Origin: Odontocerum albicorne
Lineage: Eukaryota; Arthropoda; Insecta; Trichoptera; Odontoceridae
Length of the DNA stretch: 64,000 bases
NCBI GenBank assembly: GCA_949825065.1
Contig: OX463841.1
Coordinates: forward strand, 23,200,916-23,264,915
Reading direction: 5' to 3'
Shown: piece after piece, positions 1 through 10,679 of the stretch
Position numbering within the stretch: the stretch's first letter is position 1
Layout: each line of letters opens with the position of its first letter
The notes under the pieces: generated by a model
Database searches by the model: none
Seen by the model: only the letters and a program-made list of their open reading frames with translations
What the model was told of the DNA's origin: nothing
Made by a program: the position numbers and the translations under genes

Positions 1-600
1 CATGCGATATTTGGGTGAACAATGAAAGATTACGAGCTGAATAATTTGGCTACTTGGGAAGTATGTTCTCAGATGACGGAAAGGGGGAACAAGATTTTAT
101 ATGTTGAGTTGTAATATGAAACAAAGTCAATGGGGCACTAAAAACATTCACAACAACATATTAATGCCAACATTGATGGATGGGAGTGAAATGTGCATGT
201 GGAAAATGAATGAAAAGAGCCGAGTAAATGCATTGGAAGTGTATCTGCTGAAAAGAATGTGTGGTGTTTCAATGTATGACAATAAGAAATGTAGTTAAAA
301 AGGATGAATTTAAGCTACAATCTGATGTGTTAAGTAGGGTGAAAAAGAGCATGTTGAAATGGTTTGGACATGTTGAACAGATTAGTGATGAAAGACTTAA
401 CTAATTTATAATGTGTGAGTCGTGGTAGAGGATGACCGAAAAAAATATAATTGGACCAGGCAAACAAAATTTTTAAAGAAGAAAAGGTATAGAGGAGGTG
501 AAGGAAGTATTTTGTGATAACAAAGTTTGATATGTTCTCTCTGCCTATACTAACAGGGAAATGGTGTGATGATATTACTAAAAATAAATCAAATTGAATA
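1..600 (+). mobile_element. Degenerate non-LTR retrotransposon, 3' portion (family N, copy 1)
   Basis: This is the tail of a LINE reverse-transcriptase ORF. Around 170-290 a broken frame reads PTLMDGSEMCMWKMNEKSR then LLKRMCGVS, which corresponds to the region downstream of the RT palm in many insect LINEs. A basic segment like the GRGRPRK tail follows near 420-450. The 3' end near 535-580 carries a short motif (CTATACTAACAGGGAAATGG then TGTGATGAT) that recurs at 3190-3220 and 59645-59680, so it defines the family terminus. Frameshifts make it non-coding. It lies in the Rab5 intron and runs off the left edge. The clade is not certain. Confidence 0.6.
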
Positions 601-610
601 TCATGCAAGT

Positions 611-740
611 TACAAGGTGGTGCCGTGACCCAGTGGTTAGCATGCCTGCTTAGCACCAGGCATTCTGAGCTTGATTCCTGGTGATTTCCAAACTTGTTTT
701 ACAAACTGGGTCTATTTTCATTTGAACTTATTTAAAGTCC
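611..740 (+). repeat. tRNA-derived SINE-like sequence
   Basis: The stretch has a pol III-type architecture. An A-box-like segment (CCCAGTGGTTAGCATGCCTG) is followed about 30 nt later by a B-box-like TTGATTCCTGG. It cannot form a functional tRNA acceptor stem, so I read it as a SINE head. It differs from the second SINE family seen at 44187 and 57449. Confidence 0.45.
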
Positions 741-820
741 CTTCACTTAGTAGCTGCCTTACATAAATTTGCAGATTTTTTTGTCTTTGAGTGTTGCGAT
801 TACATTTTTTAAATTTTCAG

Positions 821-1037
821 GACACATTCGGGCGTGCCAAAACGTGGGTAAAGGAGCTTCAGCGACAAGCATCACCGACAATTGTAATAGCGTTGGCTGG
901 AAACAAAACAGATCAAGCAAATAAAAGAATGGTAGAATACGAAGAAGCCCAAGCCTACGCAGATGAAAATGGTTTATTGTTCATGGAAACAAGTGCAAAA
1001 ACAGCAATGAACGTCAATGAAATATTTCTAGCTATCG
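821..1037 (+). CDS. Rab5: Rab5 small GTPase, penultimate coding exon
   Basis: The exon follows a clean acceptor (TTTTAAATTTTCAG) and ends at G|GTTTGT. It encodes [20 protein letters not shown], then the guanine-specificity loop NKTD (G4, family consensus NKxD) and the ETSAKT motif (G5), ending NVNEIFLAI. These residues are diagnostic of the C-terminal half of the Rab5 G domain. Rab5 is the early-endosome Rab that drives homotypic endosome fusion and recruits EEA1-type effectors. The N-terminal half (P-loop, switch I and II) must lie upstream of the window. The split codon G|CC joins exactly to the exon at 4046. The frame is open and well conserved, so the gene looks functional. Confidence 0.95.
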
Positions 1038-1194
1038 GTTTGTATCATCCTGCTTAATCAAAAAATTTAACACATTTAAAAAAAAGTTACAATATATCAA
1101 AATAGAGAAATAGTATTTATCCATTTTGATTTAATTTAATATGTCATACTATTTTTATTTCAATTTTTCACTTTTCTTTCTTGCATTAAATTGT

Positions 1195-1352
1195 CTGCCG
1201 ATCCGGAGGTTGCGGGTTCGATCCCCGCTGGAACCTAGATTTTTTAAATAGGATTCCAGTCTGGTATTCCCTTAGGGCCTATAAAACATCTTTCTGGTTG
1301 GTTAGAAGCGATAGCCTCATGGCAATAAACTCGCCAGGTTAAAAAATTAAAA
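1195..1352 (+). repeat. SINE (family S), body and tail
   Basis: It contains a B box (GGTTGCGGGTTCGATCCCCG), then the family body (GGATTCCAGTCTG, TTAGGGCCTATAAAACATC) and the tail motif GGCAATAAACTCGCCAGGTT. The A-box part is missing. The same modules recur at 7141, 44187, 48404/49809, 55520/56859 and 57449. A 5'-truncated mariner fragment directly follows. Confidence 0.7.
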
Positions 1353-1358
1353 AAAAGG

Positions 1359-1732
1359 GAAGTTGCAAAAAAACGGCTCCATATGAAGAAGAAAAAAGTT
1401 CTCTTTCATCAGGACAATGCACCGATGTCACAAGTTGCTTCCGCGCCCACCGTATTTTCCAGATTTGGGCCCCAGCGACTATTGGCTGTTCGCAGACCTC
1501 AAAAAGATGCTCCAGGGAAAGAGATATAGCTCCAACGAAGAAGTGATTGCCGAAACTAACGCCTATTTTGAAACCAAAGATAAATCGCTCTACATGGCTG
1601 GCATAGAAAAGTTAGGAAAGCGTTGGAATGAATGTATCGCTCTTGAAGACGACAATGTTGATGAGTACAGAAGAATTTTGGCAAACAAATGTTGTTTTAG
1701 TAGTTAGTCCCGGGACTTATTGATCGATGTGT
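1359..1732 (+). mobile_element. Mariner family A fragment (copy A1, irritans/Himar1-like), 5'-truncated
   Basis: Only the last third of an irritans-subfamily transposase remains. It starts near the KKKKVLFHQDNAP motif (second catalytic D) and runs to the C-terminus GKRWNECIALE. An internal deletion of about 45 bp removes the start of the linker between HQDNAP and the PxxSPDLAPSDYW block. The right terminal inverted repeat (AGTCCCGGGACTTATTGATC) and a TA at 1733-1734 are present. The normal stop after VDE is lost, so the frame runs on. It is a relic in the Rab5 intron. Confidence 0.85.
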
Positions 1733-2196
1733 TAGATGTGAGAAGATGATTAATCCAGTGAGGATGGTTGAGTAAAACAATGAGGCAATTTTTAAAGACT
1801 GCTGCGGCTGGTTGTTTTAAAGTTTACATTGAATGAGATGCTTTTAATGCCAGCAATCAATTGATAATACTGACTAATGAGTCACCTTCTCAAATTGAAG
1901 TATTTTAAGTGTAATATGTCATTCCAAACTTCTTTATTTAGTCATTAATGATAACAGATCACATTTAATAAATCATAAAACAGATCTGAGACTGGCATCA
2001 ACATAATCAAATATTTTTTAATTAAGTAGAACCACATGTATTTTGCGCCACACAACAAACCACTACAATTTTCCTCTTGCTTCCTTCTCTGCAAATGTAT
2101 CTACGATGTCATTGAAGTCCAAATATTTAAATCGAATATATAATTTTAATCAACTGTCACTATTAAGACTTCAAATCTCCAATTTATGTTTTTAAG

Positions 2197-3235
2197 TCTT
2201 ATAGAATGTAAGTTAATATGTGCTATTGCATCATTATACGCTGAAAGTAGAACATAAAGTAGAGTGAATGATACCTTAACTGAATGGTTTAATATTTTGA
2301 AAGGGAAAAAACAAGGATGCTTTGTCACACTGTTTGTTCAATATTTATATAGATTTATATGTGAGGAACTACAGAAGTCAATTGGTGAAATACAAATATT
2401 GAAAGGGAACATAATATATGGATTGCTGAATGCAGATAACCTGGTATTGTGGACGAAGAGTGAAGATGAATTGCAGAGTTTGGTAAGTAAATTGTTTGAG
2501 AGATGTGAAGAGAAAGACCTTAGGATGAATGTTGCAATATCCAAGTAATGGTTTTAGAAAAGGAGAAGTAAATATGATATATAAGGGAATAATGAAAGAT
2601 TGGAGCAAGTTAAGGAACTCTGCTTTTTGGGTAGCATCTTCTTAGATAATTGATGAGTTTAGAGAAATATCAAACGGTGTCTAGCGATAAGAAACAAAGT
2701 CAATGGGGCACTAAAACATATATTTATTTGAACTGGACAGTATCAAAATCTGCTGAGATGATAGTCCACAATAGTATTTAAGTACCAACTTTGTTGAATG
2801 AGAGTGAAACATGCACCTGGAAAAACACCAAGAGCCAAATAAGTGCTGTAGAAATAAATGCGTGCTTTGTGATGAATACATGGATTGGCAATTTATGACA
2901 GAAAATAGGTTTGAAGTGATTAACGATGAATGTGGACTCAAGGCTTTTGAGTAAGATACACGCTGAGATAGTTTGGGCATGTGGAATAAATAAAAGGAAT
3001 GAAGAAAAACTAACAAAACAATGCAAATGTGAGTGGAAGGCATGGTAGAAGAAAACCAAGGAAAGTGTCTATTCTGAAAGAAGGAAACGTAGAAAATCAA
3101 AGGAAATCGCAGAAGTTGTATGAGAAAGTGTATGGATGTAGAAGAGGGTAAGGATGTGTGTTGAGATACGAAAGTCTGGCACTCTCTACTTACCCCGACA
3201 GGGAAATGTTGTGATTTTTTGTATGCATGTTTGTA
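2197..3235 (+). mobile_element. Degenerate non-LTR retrotransposon (family N, copy 2)
   Basis: Near 2260-2545 the broken frame reads DTLTEWFNILKGKKQGCFVT, corresponding to the KGxxQGxxxSPxLFN block of LINE reverse transcriptases, then EDELQSLVSKLFERCEEKDL, the segment just after the YADD position. Downstream are the same modules as copy 1 (GAGTGAAACATGCACCTGG; a GGTAGAAG basic tail). The 3' terminus is CTACTTACCCCGACAGGGAA at about 3190. No intact ORF remains. It lies in the last Rab5 intron. Confidence 0.65.
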
Positions 3236-4045
3236 AGTCTTATATCAGTATTCTACATATCAAATTAGTCTCGTTTCCAAAAAAAACTTTTGGTTTTCAT
3301 TTGTGACAAAGATTCAACGTTAATTTATTTTTCAAAAAGTGTGAAGACTTCTATAATTGTTATTTGTTCGACTGATTTGTAAATATTCTTCACATTTATG
3401 TAAATTCCCACATGTTTCTTTTTCAAGTAAACAAAAGTTTTTAAAAACTCGCCTGAATTATCAGTTTGATATCTAAAGAGTGACTAGTGTTTTTCTTTCA
3501 TCCTCCCATTAACGCTAATGTAAACAAATTACTAGCACAACAAACACCTGAATAATGATACTTTAAAGTTCATTTATCATTTTATAAGTGTTCCTGTAAT
3601 ATGTTAAATCCATAGGCAGTGTGTTTATTTAGGTGGCCAAACTGATTTTCTTAACTACCTTCAAATGGTCAAAAATTCTTATTACTTCTAAATCTGTAAA
3701 CTATATTTTTTCATGAAAATACTTTTGAGTTTTATAAGAAGCAAATACTTATTGAAAGTGCTTGGTGTCAAAAGTGGTAATAGATTTTTAAATGGGAAAA
3801 ATGCTTCCTTCCAGTTCTCTTTGATAGATTGTTAATTTTGCTTTGTATAAAACTTTATTCGAGAGTATAGATAAGTTGAAACAGGATTCTAAATTATAAA
3901 CTTGAAATCATGCAGTTTAAGAACCATTTATAACTAAAAACGTTTAAATTGTGATTTTTGTTATACCTGTCCTAGTTAAATCTCGTGTACTTTTCTTATT
4001 TTTACTTTGTATATATATGTATATATGGCAAATACTACTTTGCAG
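3236..4045 (+). other. Rab5 intron, unique AT-rich remainder
   Basis: No gene or repeat recognised. The acceptor for the final Rab5 exon (TACTTTGCAG) closes the interval. Confidence 0.5.
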
Positions 4046-4155
4046 CCAAGAAATTACCAAAGTTCGAACAAGCTGGTGGTGTTGGTGGCAGTGGACAAGG
4101 GCGACGTCTCGCTGAAGGCGAAGCACCCAAACAAGCCGGTAACTGTTGCAAGTGA
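4046..4155 (+). CDS. Rab5: Rab5 terminal coding exon with prenylation motif
   Basis: After the TTTGCAG acceptor the reading continues from the split codon to give AKKLPKFEQAGG, a Gly-rich hypervariable linker, GQGRRLAEGEAPKQAG, then NCCK and TGA at 4153-4155. Animal Rab5 proteins have the same layout: AKKLPK after the last helix, GRRL, then a C-terminal CC pair that is geranylgeranylated for endosome-membrane attachment. It is preceded by a 3.0 kb intron (1038-4045) full of transposon relics. The frame joins the previous exon without a shift. Confidence 0.95.
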
Positions 4156-4454
4156 TACACCCAACTTCAGGTACTGTTTCGTTTACTTTTGATCCAATAT
4201 CTTATAATGTAATTTTAATTTAAGTTTTAAATATCAATACACAAAAAATTATGCTGCCATATGTGGATGTCACACTGTCATGCAAATTTACAATTCATAT
4301 CTGCATGCTCATGATTGTTCCAATTTAGGATAATATTGTACAGAAAATTATAAAAAAGTATATTTCATTGTTTTCAAATTATAAATAGCAAACATTCTTC
4401 TCTTTTCTATTGAGAGTTAAATCACTGTGATTTTAAGTATTTAAATCATATTTG

Positions 4455-4500
4455 CAAAAAGTATAGTGTGAAAATAGTCATTTTTACGCTATACTTTTTG
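4455..4500. repeat. Short perfect-type hairpin 300 bp after the Rab5 stop
   Basis: Arms CAAAAAGTATAGTGT and ACGCTATACTTTTTG pair over 15 positions with one G-T type difference, around a 16-nt AT-rich loop. It lies in the probable Rab5 3' untranslated region or just beyond. It could be a 3' UTR stem-loop, a tiny foldback repeat or a small-RNA precursor. Confidence 0.5.
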
Positions 4501-4536
4501 TAAGTAGAAAATCAATATATCCAATATCTGAAATGA

Positions 4537-4542
4537 AATAAA
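4537..4542 (+). terminator. Candidate Rab5 polyadenylation signal AATAAA
   Basis: AATAAA lies about 380 nt after the Rab5 stop. AATAAA-like words are common in DNA this AT-rich, so this is only a candidate. Confidence 0.3.
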
Positions 4543-5006
4543 ACTTTCAAAGGTGCTCACTACTAGAAGTTTTATTAAAATGAAGATTTATTTAATAAAC
4601 AATATTATTTGAAAACAAAAATTGTGTACCAAATTCAAAATATTGAATTCAATAGTGTTAGGAACCATGTGAATAATTAAGAAAATTTAAAATATTTAAT
4701 GGCATCTTAGCAGTGTTAAAGCTATTTTTTTAAAAGTAACACTTACAACTACTATTAAATCTAAATTAGCATGCTACTTAAGTGTATGTAAAAAGTAATA
4801 ATGGCGCTACTTTACAACTCTTAGGGTGATGTGCGCTACTTTTGTGTCCTAACTTAACACACTGTATCTTAGTTATTATTTTATTAATTCATTTCCTCAA
4901 ACTGTCACTATGTGCAACATGTAAATATATCACTCTCTTGGCAACAATATAGTAGCCTTTCATACACTTTACAACAAACGGATGATCGTTTGATTAATAG
5001 GTATTA

Positions 5007-5741
5007 TAGGGTAGTTGAAAAGTTTGGTAAAATTCCATGAGATGGCGCCACAATTCATATAGTGACATCAATGCTGACAAATATTCCTCAAGTGACCTCT
5101 GTCAAAATTTCGATTAGATGCAATGTGTATTGAATCCTTGACAGCCATCTGAATTGATCACTTGGACATTTGCCGCAGCAATCGATAAAATCGAGTTCTG
5201 TGCCATTATAAAACATTTTTATTTGAAATTTGTAAGCAATATATGCACTGAATATGAATGGCGCTCCAGATGCCCAATTGTGTCCACCATGAAGGAAATC
5301 ATTGAAAAAATTCATGGTATCGTAATAGAAGACCCCCGAGTGCATATGTGCGAAATTGCTGAGACAGGGAGCATCTCAAATGAATGGATGCACAATATCC
5401 TGCATGAAAAATTGAATATGGAAAAACTGTCTGCTGTTCTTGCTGCGATTGTTAACTATTGACCAAAAATTCTTTTCCACCAGGATAATACGCTGTCTCA
5501 CAAATCGACCGTTGCAATGGCAAAATTGCATGAATTTGGATTTGTGGTTACTGAAAGAAAAAATTGACACGGGAAGAAATTTTCTTTGAATAATGATGCC
5601 ATGACCACAGTAAATGACTATTTTAGAGTTTGACAAAAACTATTTTTTCAGATCAAGTGAGACATTGAAAAATAAAATAGGTTTTTTTTTCAAAGAAATG
5701 TATTTTGCTTGCTTTTTTATCAAACTTTTAAACTACCCACA
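5007..5741 (+). mobile_element. Mariner (mellifera-like), internally deleted to 735 bp
   Basis: Terminal inverted repeats (left TAGGGTAGTTGAAAAGTTTG, right complement TGTGGGTAGTTTAAAAGTTT) are flanked by TA at 5005-5006 and 5742-5743. The remaining coding scraps are an N-terminal block IDKIEFCAIIKHFYLK, the HTH-region sequence KEIIEKIHGIVIEDPRV then HNILHEKLNMEKLSA, and a jump to FHQDN around the second catalytic Asp followed by MAKLHEFGF. The middle (first catalytic Asp) and most of the C-terminus are gone. The sequence resembles the mellifera subfamily. It is dead and may be non-autonomous. Confidence 0.8.
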
Positions 5742-5785
5742 TATTATCTCTTTGTTTTCTATATATTCACAATACCTTTATTGTA

Positions 5786-6710
5786 TTAGATTATTATAAA
5801 ATGTCCGATTTGAATGATGAAATGAAAATATACTATTTTATTTAATCGAAATATGCACCGTACACATTAAGTATTTTGACAACGTAATACTAAACTATAA
5901 ATCCCTCTCTTATAAAATTGAGCGTCTTAAGAAGAAATAAAATGTGTCAACTATGACTATGAGATCAAGATGTTTGAAAAGACGGAAATCAGTTGGTGAC
6001 AGGTCGGGTGAGTATAGAAAATTCGTCTTTGTTGATCAGTTCAGGATGTTGGGATGTTAATATTATGTTATGCATTACTTTAATTTCTTGACAGTAAGAT
6101 GCAGCAGTAATGGATTGTCCTTGCGGCAAAAACGAATAGTGTATGATTTGCAAACCACCACATAGCCACCATAACTTGAAGTGGGTGCAACGATGGCTTT
6201 GCGAAATGTCTTGGTGTCTCATCAGAGTTTAACCACTATCCAGAACGTATCCTATTATTGTTCCGAATAATCAGTGATGAACAAACATCCGACATCCCGT
6301 TAATTCATGTGGCACCCATTTGTGTAGTTTTTTTTCCATTCCTATTGTGGCTAAATGACGGGAAACTGTCATGGGTGAAACTCTTAAGTGCACCAAGGCT
6401 CAGATTTCCAGTTTACAATTCTGAAACCATCTTCGTCATTAATTAACAGTTCCTTCTTTGAATGCTGAATTGATGTTTCTTTCTACTTCAGCTGCATTAT
6501 GCCCTAATTTAAATTTGTACAAAAAAAATCACTCTTGCTCCACAGACAACATATTTTCGAGGGCTAATAGACACACCACCTTGTTGAAATACCTTTTTTT
6601 TTATAGTAAACAATGACAAAACAGAAATAAATCTGCCGATCAGAAAATCCTCTTGCGCTTGTGCAAACATGAATAGTTGTAAATGGGACATTTCATGTGG
6701 TACAACTTAA
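5786..6710 (-). mobile_element. Mariner (cecropia-like), heavily decayed, about 925 bp
   Basis: The left end begins TTAGATTATTATAAAATGTC after a TA. The right end, read on the complement, begins TTAAGTTGTACC and contains GAAATGTCCCATTTAC, with TA at 6711-6712. Minus-strand scraps include IIHYSFLPQGQSITAASYCQ (matching the HYSFLxxGQTIT block), TNFRLFKHLD near the third catalytic Asp, and a C-terminus close to YGAYFD followed by a stop. This is a very old copy with many frameshifts. It sits only 44 bp from the 5007-5741 element. Confidence 0.65.
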
Positions 6711-6712
6711 TA

Positions 6713-7140
6713 CTAGAGATAGAGTAAGAAAGTTCCATATCCGAGAAATACACATATGTGAAGTCCAATGTAATCATATTGTGAGATGGGATAAAAATAG
6801 CACTGGCAAGGGCATGTGGAAAGGATGGATAGTTGAAGAGTTCCCTACATGGCAGTGCATGGAATACGCACTGTTAATTGTCACTCAGGAAGACCTCAAA
6901 AAAGATGGAAGGATAACTAGAATTCAACATCTAATAAGAGGCAGTCTTGATAACAGACCTGTGGTCTAACTTAAGAGAAAGATGAAAATATTGTATTACA
7001 CTTTCGTTCTCTACAGTACAACCTTGTAGGTTTATTGCCATGTGTGTGACACTTTCATCTTAAACCGTATTTAGATTTCCTGTGATGACAAATCAAAATG
7101 CTACAGATTTTTTTTTTCATTTGGGTTTTTTAAATTTCTT
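6713..7140. other. Unassigned intergenic sequence with a 90-codon open frame
   Basis: A + strand frame 6697-6969 is open but starts inside the terminal repeat of the mariner at 5786-6710 and matches no family I recognise. I do not treat it as a gene. Nothing else is recognised here. Confidence 0.3.
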
Positions 7141-7225
7141 CTGGTTAGTAGGTAGACAGTTCCAGCAATAACCTCGCCAGATTGTGTTTTACATAGTGAA
7201 AGTATAAAATAAAATCCTGTTATGT
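7141..7225 (+). repeat. SINE family S, tail fragment
   Basis: The stretch CAGCAATAACCTCGCCAGAT followed by TGTGTTTTACAT and an A-rich end matches the tail module of the SINEs at 1195, 44187 and 56859. The head is absent. Confidence 0.55.
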
Positions 7226-9303
7226 ATTGAAAATATATGATAATATTTTATGTTTACAGGTTGAAAAAATTAAAAGTGTTAAGGATAGTATAAGACTGGC
7301 TCACCACCAAGCGATAGCAGGTTGAAAATATTTCAAGTTGCTGTATTGAAGAATTTCATAAAGTTAACATATTTATATACACATGATGAAAAGATCAAAA
7401 ATGCTTCATTTACATGTTATATTTTGTTCATTCATCATACTCTAATTTTGTAGCATTTCTATTATTTTTAGTTTTTAATACAATATATTTTTATTGTGAT
7501 ACATTTGGCGTTAGAATGCAAATAATTTTTAATGACCTCTCTTTAATTGCATTCCAAAAAAATATGTATATTATATTTGAGTATGTTCAGCTTTCAAGAA
7601 GCAATATAAATTATCTTTGCCAAGATTGTATACCAGCTAATTCAACTAGTGGTTTTATGCCCTAAATTTTCTATGAATTATGAAAACCTGTTACAAATGA
7701 TACACAAAGTTTAATTGAGTTTATAAAGTGAGTGTATATGATGTAATTTAATGTATGTAATTTTATATACTAAATTATTCTCTCAGTAGAAAATCAACCT
7801 CAAACTTTGCATAATATGTTGATTTTCATCTTTGTGTCTTATCTCCTAACAGGTTTAATGGAAAACCTCTTAGTTATGATTAGTGTGTGTATGTCACAGA
7901 ATGTAATAATTTGTAATGATAATTATGGTGGGAATGATTTTATGCTCTTCAACATTAAAAAATCAACAAGTAACAATGTTATTTTTAAGAGTGGTGCCTT
8001 TATATTTTCATACGCTCGACACAATTTTAATTGCTTATGTTGCTGATGTCTTGAAAATATCCGTTCTCCGAGTTGATTTTTTGATGTTGCCAAGTTAATA
8101 TGAATTGGAAAACTCGAAAGTTAGATTGTTAGCGATAAGCTAACTGAATGTAAATTTGTTGATCAATTGCAACACTCTTATCATTATTATATCTTGTTTA
8201 ATACATATTGTATCCTGTAAATATCTTTAATCTTTTAATAGCTATTACCTTTGTATGAATTTGTAATTTGGAAAGTATGATAGTGATTATTTAAATATAT
8301 ATATTATTGCTTTATCAATAAATTGTATTTACACATTATTTTCAATACATGCCTGTGTTATAGTTACACAATTCTATTTTATAAATGAATATAAATGTAT
8401 ACAAATAGATGATTAAACACTGTCTATGTTACTACAGTAAATAGTAAAATTATCATAGATTAACACTTTGGTGCATTCCAAAATGAATACACATTTCAAA
8501 TTTCTTGTATAGCCAAAAAAATCTGAACTTTTTATATTTGTAATCGCAGTTTATATTTTTTAAGGATAATGTTCGTTACTCTACATTTTATTGATTTTTT
8601 ACTTTTCTTTGTATTTTTCATAAATGATATACAAAAAAAACTTGTTTTAATCAAACTTTTGGAATGTACCTTAGTTTATATAGATTTTAATATAAAATAA
8701 ATAGGTTTTTGTCATGGGTTCAACGGACACTATTTTTTTTTACTTGTGACAATACAATTCAACAGGTATGAAATAAAATTTCGTACATTCATCAAAACTT
8801 TTTTAATGTCACAATGCTCTTAACAAGTATTGTTTTATAACTTCATTAAAGTTGAGAAGCTATGTATACTGGCATCTCAATACGAAGTCCGCTACTATAG
8901 TTTGCCTCTTTTATCATAATGTGATGGGAACTCCATCCCCATGACTACCTACTGTGGCCTCCCATTTCATCTTCACATGTCCAAGTGCAAAACTCAACTG
9001 AACAAATGATTTTGTTATTTTTGTTACTTTGACAAGTTGTGGTGAGATTGAGAATGTTCATGCCCGGTAGGTTGTAATAAATCAACATAAAGGTCTTAAG
9101 AAAAGAAAATTATTTTATTAAATTATAATCCAATATTAATAACTTGCAATTTTTTTTTTCATTTTATCACCAACTCCTCAATCCATCCATTGCTGATTAA
9201 GTATAAAAATATGATTAAATTGTAATTAGATGGGTAGCAATACAATGAAGCTACATTTAGAAAATTCAAATTAATTTCTAAACTAATGCGTTCTCCATAC
9301 GTA
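7226..9303. other. Intergenic AT-rich DNA
   Basis: No convincing exon, RNA gene or recognisable repeat. Short open frames (7414-7665, 7807-8046) have AT-biased composition and no family resemblance. Confidence 0.45.
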
Positions 9304-9418
9304 CGAGGGGAGGTCAATAAATTTGTGGTATGAAGGGGTTAAGGGTCATGTTCCGATAATATAACTCATAATTAGTATATTTACTAAATTTTAGTCTAAT
9401 TTTGATAGTATTGTTTAA

Positions 9419-9573
9419 CACGTTGAGTGCCGACGCACAAACAACTCACTACGATGGTTGCCGGCGGCAGACTGGCCAATAAAAGTGACATACTGATATT
9501 ACGCGTAAGTGCGTGATTGGCACCCAGCGCTCTCCTCTCATTACGCACAAATGCGTAATCGGCAGTCAATGTG
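9419..9573. mobile_element. piggyBac-type MITE (155 bp) with TTAA duplication
   Basis: TTAA sits on both sides (9415-9418, 9574-9577). The inverted termini are CACGTTGAGTGCCGA and, on the complement, CACATTGACTGCCGA. Subterminal palindromes (ATTACGCGTAAGTGCGTGAT and ATTACGCACAAATGCGTAAT) are typical of piggyBac-family ends. It has no coding capacity. It inserted into the mariner at 9304-10677, in the untranslated leader, so it is younger than that mariner. Confidence 0.85.
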
Positions 9574-9833
9574 TTAAGATATCGTCGGTAGAATGTGTCG
9601 AGCATTAATAACATCCCAAGTATGGAAAAAATTTAGTATCACACCGTCATTAAGTTTCTCACAAAACAAGGGAAAACACCTCAAATCATTTTGGAAGAGA
9701 TGTTAGCAGTTTATGGGGACTGTTGCCTTGGAAAAATGATGGTTTACAAGTGACATTGTCTTTTTAAACAAGGGAGAGAATCAATTGAAGACGGTCTGTT
9801 AAGGCTACTTCTTCATATGTTTATTATTTATAG

Positions 9834-10083
9834 TTAAGGCATTAACATTGTGGAGTTTTAAATACATTGTAATTTGTTTTATCAAACACTTGATTCCATT
9901 TTATGTAACGGTATAACCCTACCAGTTTCAATGCTATCACCTCATCATCAGGGAGCACAAACAAAACTTGTCTGTGCTCCTCTGATGATGAGGTGAAAGG
10001 CTTGAAACCAGTAAGGTTATACCGTTAAATAAAGTGGAATGAACAGTGTTTGATAAAACAAATTACAACTTCTTCAAACATAA
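9834..10083. repeat. Foldback (long inverted repeat) element, copy 1
   Basis: Two arms of about 100 bp (roughly 9857-9963 and 9971-10078) form a near-complete hairpin. Shared blocks include TTTGTTTTATCAAACAC, ACGGTATAACC and CACCTCATCATCA, each with its reverse complement opposite. The loop is only a few bases, near 9967. A second, centre-deleted copy lies at 33682-33812. It interrupts the transposase of the mariner at 9304-10677. The superfamily is not identified. Confidence 0.75.
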
Positions 10084-10679
10084 AAAAAGTAGAAAAGCTT
10101 GTGCTGGAAGATGCCTGCCGATCTCTGCAGAAACAACAAAGAATAAGGTTTTGAGCCGAATTGTTACTGGAGATGAAACTTGGGTTCATCATTATGAGCC
10201 TGAGTCGTAGCAGGAGTCCATGCAGTGGCATAAAAAGGGCACACAGCCCCTTAAGAAGTTCAAAGCATCGCAATCGGCTTACAATTTTTTGGGATGCAGA
10301 AGGCATACTGCTGATAGATTGCAAATATACATCGCAATAACTGGAGCGTACTACTCTGGTCTGCTGATGCAGTTAAAAGATTTAAAGGAGAGGAAAAGGG
10401 ATGCTGTTTTTGAATGACTATGCACCCGTGCACAAAAGCAATTCTGCATTGGCTGCTCTTCACAACTGTCATTTTTGAACATTAAATCACCCTCCTTACA
10501 GCCCAGACCTGGCTCCGTCTGACTATTATGTTTCCAAATATGAAAATGAACTTTGAGGGAAGAAATTTACGGACGATGTGCAATTTCAGCTTATTTTGAG
10601 GGTAAACGAAGAAAAAAATTTGGGGGTGTTAATAAGTTAACTGATTTTCGTTCTGCTAATTTATTGATCTCCCCTTGTA

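Larger units (their letters stand above)
9304..10677 (+). mobile_element. Mariner family I (DD34D), split by two nested MITEs
   Basis: TIRs are left CGAGGGGAGGTCAATAAATT and right complement CAAGGGGAGATCAATAAATT, flanked by TA at 9302-9303 and 10678-10679. The transposase scraps are MEKI then VIKFLTKQGKTPQIILEEML (N-terminal HTH, about 9620-9700), VTGDETWVHHYEPES (first catalytic Asp, about 10160-10205), WDAEGILLIDC, and a decayed second/third Asp region reading PVHKSNSALAALHNCHF then PPYSPDLAPSDYY (third Asp, about 10490-10530). A 155-bp piggyBac-type MITE (9419-9573) and a foldback repeat (9834-10083) account for about 400 bp of the length. Several frameshifts make it inactive. Confidence 0.85.

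Noticed and set aside
6697..6969. 90-codon ORF as a small gene
   Set aside because: Starts within a mariner terminal repeat, no recognisable family, composition like the surroundings.
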